Of a stretch of 7,994 nucleotides of DNA, positions 1-6,929 are shown piece after piece. The notes under the pieces are model-generated. The model was not told the origin of the DNA. It saw nothing but the letters and a program-made list of their open reading frames with translations, and did not search any database. Source of the stretch: Halobacteriales archaeon. Lineage in GTDB: Archaea; Thermoplasmatota; E2; JACPAO01; JAHFTW01. Both the position numbers and the translations under genes were made by a program. The DNA lies in NCBI GenBank assembly GCA_020201445.1, contig JAIVGU010000068.1, forward strand, positions 1 to 7,994, written 5' to 3'. How positions within the stretch are numbered: the first letter of the stretch is position 1; every line of letters starts with the position of its first letter.

Positions 1-1329
<1,329 letters not shown>

Positions 1330-1338
1330 GGTGGGCGC

Positions 1339-1362
1339 CGCGACGGGGACTTGATATTTGAA
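1339..1362 (-). promoter_or_regulatory. atpB promoter module (TATA-like, probably leaderless)
   Basis: On the minus strand this reads TTCAAATATC, 8 bp, GTCGCG. The AT-rich box stands out in a GC-rich setting and is centred about 28 bp before the atpB ATG, so initiation at the usual archaeal distance of roughly 25 bp would place the start site within a few bases of the codon. The same module, with identical spacing, precedes atpA. The promoter assignment is inferred from archaeal TATA geometry; no BRE is obvious. Confidence 0.6.
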
Positions 1363-1417
1363 GGGGAGGGTGGGGCGCACGTGGTTCGACAGGAGGCGAA
1401 AAGGTCAAGTCGACCAT

Positions 1418-1441
1418 CATCCTATAGGATTCCATAGGATG
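1418..1441. promoter_or_regulatory. Putative operator overlapping the mntA start codon
   Basis: The 12-bp stretch ATCCTATAGGAT (1419-1430) is a perfect palindrome. Its right half ATAGGAT recurs exactly 10 bp on, at 1434-1440, so the outer arms CATCCTAT (1418-1425) and ATAGGATG (1434-1441) also form a perfect inverted repeat with an 8-bp spacer. The last half-site runs into the ATG of mntA (1439-1441). One inverted and two helically phased direct half-sites are a typical target for cooperative binding by dimers such as ribbon-helix-helix proteins. The encoded antitoxin has such a segment, so autoregulation is the likely role. This is inference from symmetry and position. Confidence 0.6.
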
Positions 1442-1870
1442 ACCGCGACCGCCGGCACGACCACCATCGAGCTTCCCCTTCCGTTGCGCGCACGGCTTGC
1501 CAGGCTGCGCACGCACCCGCGCCAACCTTACCATGAAGTCATCCGGCAAGCCTTGGACGTCCTGGAGGCGCGGCAGACCGGGGGGCTGGACCCGTTGGTC
1601 GCCAAGCACCGCGTCGAGTTGCGCTTGGCCGCCCGCAAGAACGGCATCGCGCGCATCTGGCTCTTCGGCTCCCGCGCCCGCAACGAGGCGCGGCCCGACT
1701 CCGACGTGGACATCCTGTACCAGACCAAGCCTGGCGTGGGCATGTGGGAAGCCTCCGCCTTCGTGGTGGACGCCGAAGACATCCTGGGCACCAAGGTCGA
1801 CATCGCCGACATCGATGGGCTCTCGCCAAGGATGCGGGAGTCGGTCCTGCCGGAGGCGAAGCCCATTTGA
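1439..1870 (+). CDS. mntA: MNT-domain nucleotidyltransferase antitoxin with N-terminal ribbon-helix-helix-like segment
   Basis: The 143-residue product is a minimal nucleotidyltransferase of the MntA antitoxin family. Residues 77-91 carry the catalytic signature GS-X10-D-X-D (G77 S78, D89, D91) inside WLFGSRARNEARPDSDVDI, and a KVDIADID strand (119-126) may supply the third carboxylate. In characterised MntA/HepT pairs the antitoxin transfers AMP units from ATP to a tyrosine of the HEPN toxin. Residues 7-45 (TTTIELPLPLRARL..., then YHEVIRQALDVLEARQ) look like a ribbon-helix-helix DNA-binding fold, a strand followed by two helices; this is an addition to the usual short MNT and fits the operator over its start. 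ATG at 1439 is preferred because it begins just before the predicted strand. It is divergent from atpB, and its stop overlaps the next gene's TTG start. The family call is firm, the RHH call moderate. Confidence 0.88.
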   Translation: MTATAGTTTIELPLPLRARLARLRTHPRQPYHEVIRQALDVLEARQTGGLDPLVAKHRVELRLAARKNGIARIWLFGSRARNEARPDSDVDILYQTKPGVGMWEASAFVVDAEDILGTKVDIADIDGLSPRMRESVLPEAKPI

Positions 1871-2205
1871 CCTCTCAGACCGAGCGGGACGCTGAATCCC
1901 TCCACCACATGGTCGCCGCCGGCGAACTCATCCTGCGGTTCGCCAAGGGTGGCCAGCGGCGCTTCCTGGAAGACCCCATGGTCAACAGCGCCATTGAGCG
2001 CCAATTCGAGGTCTTCGGCGAGGCCGCGCGGCGCCTGTCGCCCGCCTTTCGGGACGCGCACCCGGAGGTGCCCTGGCGCACCATCATCGCGTTCCGGAAC
2101 ACGCTCATCCACGGCTACGACGCCGTCGTGCCGGAGAAGGTCTGGGACGTCATCGGCAAGGCGCTGACGCCTACCCTGGAGGTTCTCCGGCCCTTGTTAA
2201 AATAG
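1867..2205 (+). CDS. hepT: HEPN-domain toxin, HepT-like RNase
   Basis: The gene encodes 112 residues starting at TTG 1867, whose codon overlaps the mntA stop (TTGA), so the pair is translationally coupled. The near-C-terminal motif RNTLIHGY (R77, H82, Y84) is the RX4HXY signature of HepT: R and H form the HEPN ribonuclease site, and the tyrosine is the residue AMPylated by MntA in studied systems. The rest is helical, with FEVFGEAARRLSPAFRDAHPEVPWRTIIAFRN (residues 48-78) matching the usual layout of the family. No ATG gives a full-length product; the first internal ATG would delete the first helix. Known relatives cleave RNA, including tRNA ends, and arrest growth when not modified. It forms a toxin-antitoxin operon with mntA, and its key residues are intact. 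Confidence 0.88.
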   Translation: MTSQTERDAESLHHMVAAGELILRFAKGGQRRFLEDPMVNSAIERQFEVFGEAARRLSPAFRDAHPEVPWRTIIAFRNTLIHGYDAVVPEKVWDVIGKALTPTLEVLRPLLK

Positions 2206-2206
2206 A
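2196..2206 (+). promoter_or_regulatory. Possible TATA-type promoter for the lipoprotein gene
   Basis: The sequence GTTAAAATAG spans the hepT stop codon and is the clearest AT-rich box in this area. It lies about 35 bp before the ATG at 2236, which would leave a leader of roughly 10 nt. The match is judged by eye only. Confidence 0.35.
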
Positions 2207-2235
2207 CTTATGACCCCACCCTCCTTCGATTGGAC

Positions 2236-2703
2236 ATGGAGGCAAAAACCGGACTCCGGATTGAGTGGACGCTTGCAGCGTTGTTCCTGATTTGGCTCGC
2301 AGGTTGTTCCAGCGCATCCAGTGCCCACATGGCCCCCATGCAGGTTAGTTCGGGCACGGCCAAGCAGGGGCCCTGCATCTATGGCAGTTCAGCGCGGAAT
2401 TGCCACACCCTCCATCTTTCGTTAACGAATCCTACCAAGAATCAATATTTCAGTGTGGACACAGTCCTCTCCGCTACCTGGCGTGCCGAAATGAGTGATG
2501 GAACAACCCTGGATGTGAGTTCAATCCGCAAGGAAGGTGCCGAGGGCGATTGGGGCACTGGACTTCGGATTCCACCTGCCACTGAATTTCAGTTGATTGC
2601 CCTCGTCGAAACCGACCAGAGTGCGCACGTTGTCAAGTTGGTCTGGCATAGTCCAGACCCATCCGTACCGTGGTCGGCGATGAGTTCGGTGCCAGATTAC
2701 TGA
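2236..2703 (+). CDS. Predicted lipoprotein, function unknown
   Basis: The product is 155 residues. It starts with a short N-terminus, then a hydrophobic stretch (residues 11-22) and a lipobox LAGC with the lipidated cysteine at C24, so it is probably exported and membrane-anchored. C47 and C56 could form a disulfide. The mature part has LHLSLTNPTKNQYFSVDTVL, then a polar DGTTLDV segment and PPATEFQLIALVE, which resembles the beta-sandwich pattern of small extracellular lipoproteins such as the DUF4352 type; this is a weak likeness, not an identification. GC over 2401-2640, counted by hand, is about 52%, well below neighbouring atp genes, which suggests acquisition or relaxed composition. A TTG at 2230 is an alternative start. 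It converges on atpA with 9 bp between stop codons. No link to the ATP synthase is evident. Confidence 0.75.
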   Translation: MEAKTGLRIEWTLAALFLIWLAGCSSASSAHMAPMQVSSGTAKQGPCIYGSSARNCHTLHLSLTNPTKNQYFSVDTVLSATWRAEMSDGTTLDVSSIRKEGAEGDWGTGLRIPPATEFQLIALVETDQSAHVVKLVWHSPDPSVPWSAMSSVPDY

Positions 2704-2712
2704 AACTAGGCA

Positions 2713-4479
2713 CTACGCCGCGACTTCCACCCGCTTGCTCTTCGCGAGGATGTCGTTGAAGTTGGCTTCCATCTTCTTCATCGCGGCGTCGTAGGCGGCG
2801 TCGAAGTTGGCCTCGAAGCGGCTGCGCGCGAAGTCGGTGACGGCGGCGAGGCCGGTCATCTCCTTGGCGATGGCGCCGGCCTTGAGAGCGCTGCCCGCCA
2901 GGTCCTGGTAGCGCAGGATGGCCTTCCACAGCTTGTAGTCCTTCTGCAGGCTGGAGTAGGCGTCCACCTTGTCGTAGGCGTTCTGCTGGAGGTAGATTTC
3001 GCGAATCAGGCGCGCCGTCTCCAGGGTGACCTGCTGCTCGGGCGGCAGGGCGTCGGAGCCGACGAGCTGCACGATTTCCTGCAGTTCGGCCTCCTTCTGG
3101 AGGATCTCCATGATCTGCGCCTTGACCTCGTTCCAGTCGGGCGCGGCCTTGTCGGCGTAGTAGCTGGCCAGGTACTCGGGGTACAGGCTGTACGACTGGA
3201 GCCAGTTGATGGCGGGGAAGTGGCGGCGCTGCGCCAGCTTGGCGTCGAGCGCCCAGAACACCTTGACGATGCGGAGGGTGGCCTGGGTGACGGGCTCGGA
3301 GAAGTCGCCGCCGGCGGGGGACACCGCGCCGATGACGGAGATGGAGCCCTCGCCGCCGCCCAGGATGGTGCAGCGGCCGGCGCGCTCGTAGAACTCGCTC
3401 AGGCGGGCGGAGAGGTAGGCGGGGTAGCCCTCCTCGCCGGGCATCTCCTCCAGGCGCGAGCCAATCTCACGCATGGCCTCGGCCCAGCGCGAGGTGGAGT
3501 CGGCCATCAGGGCAACGTCGTAGCCCATGTCGCGGTAGTACTCCGCGATGGTGATGCCGGTGTAGCAGGACGCCTCGCGGGCGGCCACCGGCATGTTGGA
3601 GGTGTTGGCGATGAGGCAGGTGCGCGCCATCAGCGGGTTGCCGGTCTGCGGGTCCTCCAGGACGGGGAACTCCGTCAGCACTTCCGTCATCTCGTTGCCG
3701 CGCTCGCCGCAGCCGATGTAGACGACGACCTTCGCGTCCGAGTACTTGGCCAGGCTCTGCTGGGTGACGGTCTTGCCGGAGCCGAAGGGGCCCGGGATGG
3801 CCGCGGTGCCGCCCTTGGCGATGGGGAACAGGCCGTCCAGGATGCGCATGCCGGTGTTGAGCGGGATGGTGGGGAGCTGCTTCTCCGCGTAGGGGCGCGG
3901 CTTGCGGACCGGCCACTTGTGCATGAGCTGGAGCTTGGCGCCGTTGTCGAGGGTGCAGACGACCTCCTCGACGGTGAACGAGCCGGCCTTGATGTCCTTG
4001 ACGACGCCGCCTTGGACGTCGGGGGGGACCATGACCCTGTGCAGGATGGACTTGGACTCCTGGACGGTGCCGATGAACTGGCCGGGCTCCACCTGGTCGC
4101 CCTTCTTGACCAGGGGGGTGAAGTCCCACTTCTTGCTGTGGTCGAGGCCGGGGACGTCGACGCCGCGCAGGATGAAGTGGCCCATCTGCTCCTGCAGCAC
4201 CTCGAGCGGGCGCTGGATGCCGTCGTAGATGGAGGTGAGCAGGCCGGGGCCCAGCTCGACGACCAGCGGCAATCCGGTGTTCTCAACGGGCTCGCCGGGC
4301 TTGACGCCGGAGGTGTCCTCGTAGACCTGGATGATGGAGTGCTCACCCTCGATCTGGATCACTTCGCCCATCAGGCGCTCGTCGCCCACGCGCACGATGT
4401 CGTACATGGCGGGCTTGATGCCGGTGGCGGTCACGACGGGGCCGGACACGCGGTAGACAGTTCCTTTCTGGGCGGACAT
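2713..4479 (-). CDS. atpA: A-type ATP synthase catalytic subunit A
   Basis: This is the catalytic ATP-synthesising/hydrolysing subunit of the A3B3 head, 588 residues, which is normal for an intein-free family member. It starts [16 protein letters not shown]. Seen features are the N-terminal beta-barrel (about 1-75), the non-homologous bulge typical of A/V catalytic subunits (about 110-190), the P-loop GPFGSGKT (230-237; K236, T237), the catalytic glutamate in GCGERGNEM (E259), Walker [11 protein letters not shown] (322-331, D327), [10 protein letters not shown] (347-356) and a helical C-terminal domain. ATG 4479 is chosen because it matches the family N-terminus and has GGGAG at 4486-4490 six bases upstream; the frame stays open to an ATG at 4575, but the extra 32 residues are unlike the family and contain the promoter motif. 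It has its own promoter, is cut off from atpF by fic and from atpB by a plus-strand block. Confidence 0.98.
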   Translation of the reverse strand: MSAQKGTVYRVSGPVVTATGIKPAMYDIVRVGDERLMGEVIQIEGEHSIIQVYEDTSGVKPGEPVENTGLPLVVELGPGLLTSIYDGIQRPLEVLQEQMGHFILRGVDVPGLDHSKKWDFTPLVKKGDQVEPGQFIGTVQESKSILHRVMVPPDVQGGVVKDIKAGSFTVEEVVCTLDNGAKLQLMHKWPVRKPRPYAEKQLPTIPLNTGMRILDGLFPIAKGGTAAIPGPFGSGKTVTQQSLAKYSDAKVVVYIGCGERGNEMTEVLTEFPVLEDPQTGNPLMARTCLIANTSNMPVAAREASCYTGITIAEYYRDMGYDVALMADSTSRWAEAMREIGSRLEEMPGEEGYPAYLSARLSEFYERAGRCTILGGGEGSISVIGAVSPAGGDFSEPVTQATLRIVKVFWALDAKLAQRRHFPAINWLQSYSLYPEYLASYYADKAAPDWNEVKAQIMEILQKEAELQEIVQLVGSDALPPEQQVTLETARLIREIYLQQNAYDKVDAYSSLQKDYKLWKAILRYQDLAGSALKAGAIAKEMTGLAAVTDFARSRFEANFDAAYDAAMKKMEANFNDILAKSKRVEVAA

Positions 4480-4692
4480 GCGAAGCTCCCAAGCCGGCCG
4501 GCGGGCTGGCCCGATGGACTGCGCGACAAGGGAGCGATATTTGAACGTTCCAGGAGCGGGAGGGGCGACCGACAAGAGGGGGCTGTGCCTCCGTTGCCGG
4601 AGCCTCCACTCCCATAGCCGGGAGGGTGGTAGGCTTGCCGACCTCGAACGCGAGCGCCAGTCGTAGACGCTAGGAACCGTTCGCGGCCAACG
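4480..4692. other. Intergenic region fic-atpA
   Basis: This 213-bp gap holds the atpA promoter module and leader. Two short hairpins are visible: CTCCG/CGGAG (4589-4593 and 4598-4602, 4-nt loop) and CTCCC/GGGAG (4609-4613 and 4620-4624, 6-nt loop). Neither is followed by a T-run on the minus strand, so they are not convincing terminators for fic. No gene is seen. Confidence 0.6.
4522..4545 (-). promoter_or_regulatory. atpA promoter module
   Basis: On the minus strand this reads TTCAAATATC, 8 bp, GTCGCG, the same module found before atpB. Centred about 61 bp from the ATG, it predicts a leader of roughly 35 nt that contains the Shine-Dalgarno GGGAG. It implies that atpA is transcribed independently of the upstream I-K-E-C-F genes. 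The role is inferred from archaeal TATA geometry and from its duplication. Confidence 0.6.
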
Positions 4693-5382
4693 TCAATGGG
4701 TTGGGAAGGCCCCGGCCCACTTCCCCGCAACCTGTAGACCCGCCTCCAGCGCGTCGAGGTAGCGCTGGCGGTCGGGTGGGAGGACATGCAGCGGGGGCCA
4801 CCCCTGCTTGACCAGGAACAGGTTGAGCAGGAGCCGGCCAGCGCGGCCGTTGCCATCCTCGAACGGGTGGATTTGCTCGAAGCGGTGGTGCATCCAGGCC
4901 GCCTCCTCGAACGGGTCGTCCGGTGCCCGGCGCAGGCGGGCGGCGACCTCGCGCTCCCACTCCTCCAGTTGCGGGAGGAGTTGGTCCCGGCGGGGTGGAC
5001 GGAACCGCGTCCCGGCGATGTAGACGTTGGAGACGCGCCACTGCCCCGGGCGCTTGCGCCCCATGCCGCGGAAGACCTGCTCGTGCAGCTCGAGCGCCGT
5101 CACCAGGGTGAGGGGCTTGCGGCGGCGCTCCAGGAGGCTGCGGAACGCCTCCTCGTGCTGCAGAGTCTCTCGCACGTCGGGCAGGGGGAGGCCAGCCGCG
5201 ACGGCGTCAGTGAGCAGGAGCTCCTCAACCTGCTCGTGCGTGAGCGTGTTGCCCTCGATGGCGTTGGTTCCCCAGGTGTTGAGGGCGCCGGCGCGCTTCC
5301 AGACGCCCTCCGGGAGGTCGGTCAGGTCGGGAGCGTATCGACGGCAGCGCTCAAGGAGCGCCAGCAATATCGATTTGCGCAC
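4693..5382 (-). CDS. fic: Fic family protein (AMP-transferase fold, class II inhibitory motif)
   Basis: The 229-residue product carries the Fic active-site motif HPFEDGNGRAGR at 172-183 (catalytic H172, metal-binding E175 or D176, N178, R183). Fic enzymes usually transfer AMP from ATP to a hydroxyl side chain of a target protein, and some remove it. A TNAIEGN segment at 39-45 matches the (S/T)XXXE(G/N) inhibitory helix; E43 would block ATP binding, and its N-terminal place makes this a class II, self-inhibited Fic. GQWRVSNVYIAGTRFRPP (113-130) is the flap that docks the target. The protein ends soon after the core and lacks the C-terminal winged helix seen in many larger class II proteins. 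The GTG start at 5382 is used because an in-frame TGA lies two codons upstream. It is co-directional with the atp genes, 72 bp after atpF. The target is unknown. Confidence 0.93.
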   Translation of the reverse strand: MRKSILLALLERCRRYAPDLTDLPEGVWKRAGALNTWGTNAIEGNTLTHEQVEELLLTDAVAAGLPLPDVRETLQHEEAFRSLLERRRKPLTLVTALELHEQVFRGMGRKRPGQWRVSNVYIAGTRFRPPRRDQLLPQLEEWEREVAARLRRAPDDPFEEAAWMHHRFEQIHPFEDGNGRAGRLLLNLFLVKQGWPPLHVLPPDRQRYLDALEAGLQVAGKWAGAFPTH

Positions 5383-5401
5383 AAATCATGTCAAATCGAT
5401 A
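5368..5401. promoter_or_regulatory. Putative operator over the fic start
   Basis: TATCGATTTG (5368-5377) and CAAATCGATA (5392-5401) are perfect 10-bp inverted arms 14 bp apart. A third half-site CAAATC sits between them at 5382-5387, giving half-sites starting at 5372, 5382 and 5392, spaced 10 bp. The GTG start of fic is at 5382-5380, so a bound dimer would cover the start codon. A weak TATA-like GCTTTAGG lies upstream near 5408-5415. Binding by a repressor is inferred; no candidate regulator for this sequence is visible. Confidence 0.5.
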
Positions 5402-5454
5402 CGTGTCCTAAAGCTTGCCGCCTTTGGCCGAAGGGGATGGCGCACCGGCCCGGG

Positions 5455-5754
5455 TCACCACAAGTCGACGCCGACGGCCTGCTTGATCTTCTCGCGCAGG
5501 GTGTTGTCCTCCTGCGTCCCCACCGCGACGACGGTGGGCTTGACCGACGCGACCAGGTCGGAGCGCGTGCGGGGGGAGAGGCGGTTCAGGTCGGCCGTTT
5601 CCAGCACGAGGATGCTGACGCCGGGGTCGGCGACCGCCTGGCGGGCGGCGCGCTCCAGGTCGTCCTCCGAGGTGGCGTCCCAGATGCGGCGGATGCCGGC
5701 GAGGCGGAAGCCGAGGGTGAACTGGGGCGAGCCCATGACGGCGATCTCTGTCAT
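5455..5754 (-). CDS. atpF: A-type ATP synthase subunit F
   Basis: This 99-residue central-stalk subunit helps couple rotation of the shaft to the catalytic head. The Rossmann-like start MTEIAVMGSPQFTLGFRLAGI is the family hallmark, followed by ILVLETADLNRL (48-59) and the C-terminal helix LREKIKQAVGVDLW (86-99). ATG 5754 fits the family N-terminus and has GGGAGG about 6 bases upstream; a longer in-frame extension to 5862 reads through the inverted repeat and is rejected. It follows atpC after an unusual 100-bp gap and is followed by fic rather than atpA. Confidence 0.95.
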   Translation of the reverse strand: MTEIAVMGSPQFTLGFRLAGIRRIWDATSEDDLERAARQAVADPGVSILVLETADLNRLSPRTRSDLVASVKPTVVAVGTQEDNTLREKIKQAVGVDLW

Positions 5755-5855
5755 GCTGCGCCTCCCGACGGGCTGAACCACGAATTGCACGAATTCCACG
5801 AAGCGGCGGTTTCGTGCCATTCGTGAAATTCGTGGTTTCGTTCGGAGGAAGCCAT
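5751..5855 (-). CDS. Possible 34-residue coupled small ORF inside the repeat
   Basis: An ATG overlaps the atpC stop (TGATG) and the frame ends at TGA overlapping the atpF start (ATGA), so it bridges the two genes exactly. A GGAG lies about 10 bases upstream within atpC. The peptide begins MASSERNHEFHEWHET and is rich in His, Glu, Trp and Ser because it reads the CACGAAT repeat. Such peptides are commonly spurious. It could still matter as a path that carries ribosomes through the hairpin to atpF. No domain is recognised. Confidence 0.25.
   Translation of the reverse strand: MASSERNHEFHEWHETAASWNSCNSWFSPSGGAA
5778..5835. repeat. CACGAAT-unit inverted repeat between atpC and atpF
   Basis: The left arm (5778-5802) is three tandem roughly 9-bp units CACGAATTG, CACGAATTC, CACGAA with a leading C. 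The right arm (5811-5835) is its reverse complement with 3 mismatches in 25, and the loop is GCGGCGGT. In RNA it would form a long hairpin ending about 23 nt before the atpF ATG. Similar CACGAATTNCACGAA blocks are familiar to me as dispersed intergenic repeats in many prokaryotic genomes, often yielding spurious His-Glu-Phe-rich peptides, but I cannot check that here. It breaks an otherwise tight I-K-E-C-F run. Confidence 0.85.
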
Positions 5856-6919
5856 CAGACAATCAGCTCCTGGAGGCGGGTCTCGGAGAGGCCGGCGGCC
5901 TTGCCGCGGGCGACGGCGCGCAGGGTGACGACCTCGCGGTGCTTCTTGAGCAGGAAGATGAGGATGGGGAGGATGGAGAGCGGGTGCATGTGCGCCAGCC
6001 GGTCCAGGGTCGCCATGTGGGCGCGCCAGACCGCGGCCTGGAACGCGCCGAGCGGGCCGCCGGCGTGGGCGGCGGAGAGCGCCTCGCGGACGGCGGGGTC
6101 GACGCGCTTGTCGGCGAGCTGCTCCGCCATCTGCTCGAAGTCCCTGGCGCGGGCGAGGGCCAGGACGTCGGCGACCTTGAGGGCGTGGCCGCCCGGGAGG
6201 ACGTAGTCGGTGAAGTCGCCCTGCTCCCCTGCGGCGACCCAGCGCGCGGCGTTGAGCAGGTTGCGGGTGTCCACCTCGCGGCGGACGAACTCCAGCACCT
6301 CGGGGGCGCCCTTCTCGCGGGACGCCTCCAGGCCCTCGAGCAGGCGGGCGTAGTACGCCTTGTCGAGCGCGTCCTCGTAGCGCGGCAGCGGGCTGCCGGC
6401 GGGGACCTTGCGCAGGATGGCGGACCACTCGCGGGGGCGGCCGGGGCGGGACTCCAGCGCGGCCAGCACCTCGGGGAGGCCCTTGACCTCGTCGCCCAGG
6501 AGCGGGGCGAACAGGTCGTAGGCGGCCTGGTCCTCCAGCACCATCTCGCGCAGCAGGGCGTCGCGGGAGGCGCCGGCGGCCTTGCCGCGCAGCAGCGTCT
6601 TGAGGTCCTCGTAGTGGTAGCGGTCGAGGAACAGGTCGATGAGCGTGGCGGCGTGGCCCTGCAGCATCGCGCGGACCTGCTCGTAGGTGCGCTCCTCGTT
6701 GACGGTGAGGGCGGCCTCCAGCAGGTCGAGGCCGGTGAACTTGCTGGCCAGCTCGTCCACCTCGGCCTTGTAGGCGGAGTCCTGGATGTAGCGGGTGATC
6801 TCCGCCACGTCCATCTTCAGGATCTTGTCGTACTCGCCGGGCGGCAGCAGCTTGGAGCGCTTGGCGGCGACGCGGGCCACGGCGTACGGGTGCTTCCCTC
6901 CGCCGGCGAACAGGGCCAT
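5855..6919 (-). CDS. atpC: A-type ATP synthase subunit C (V-type d-like)
   Basis: This 354-residue, largely helical subunit forms the funnel-like socket joining the central stalk (D, F) to the membrane c-ring. Length is normal for the family (roughly 340-390). Family-like segments are the N-terminal YAVARVAAKRSKLLPPGEYDKIL (12-34) with MDVAEITRYIQDSAY, a middle DRYHYEDLKTLLRGK repeat-domain start, and the C-terminal PLSILPILIFLLKKHREVVTLRAVARGKAAGL. The ATG has GAGGT seven bases upstream and lies 10 bp after the atpE stop, so it is tightly coupled to atpE. Its stop overlaps an ATG of a small frame that enters the inverted repeat. Confidence 0.96.
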   Translation of the reverse strand: MALFAGGGKHPYAVARVAAKRSKLLPPGEYDKILKMDVAEITRYIQDSAYKAEVDELASKFTGLDLLEAALTVNEERTYEQVRAMLQGHAATLIDLFLDRYHYEDLKTLLRGKAAGASRDALLREMVLEDQAAYDLFAPLLGDEVKGLPEVLAALESRPGRPREWSAILRKVPAGSPLPRYEDALDKAYYARLLEGLEASREKGAPEVLEFVRREVDTRNLLNAARWVAAGEQGDFTDYVLPGGHALKVADVLALARARDFEQMAEQLADKRVDPAVREALSAAHAGGPLGAFQAAVWRAHMATLDRLAHMHPLSILPILIFLLKKHREVVTLRAVARGKAAGLSETRLQELIV

Positions 6920-6929
6920 CGTCGGGACC

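Noticed and set aside
1391..1396. AGGAGG as Shine-Dalgarno for mntA
   Set aside because: It lies more than 40 bases before the ATG at 1439, and no suitable in-frame start follows it closely.
3769..3792. Intein at the atpA P-loop, a known insertion hotspot
   Set aside because: GPFGSGKT runs on directly into family sequence and the protein is 588 residues; no intein is present.
4480..4575. Upstream ATG at 4575 for atpA
   Set aside because: The extra 32 residues do not match the family, contain the promoter motif, and the ATG at 4479 has a well-placed Shine-Dalgarno.
3220..4617. Long plus-strand open frame opposite atpA (465 codons)
   Set aside because: It is antisense to an unmistakable catalytic subunit; its Gly/Ala/Val/Asp/Leu-rich product has no motif and reflects high third-position GC.
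4589..4624. Two short hairpins after fic as a terminator
   Set aside because: Stems are only 5 bp and no T-run follows on the minus strand.
5778..5835. CRISPR-like array from the repeated CACGAAT units
   Set aside because: Units are about 9 bp, tandem without spacers, and arranged as one inverted repeat.
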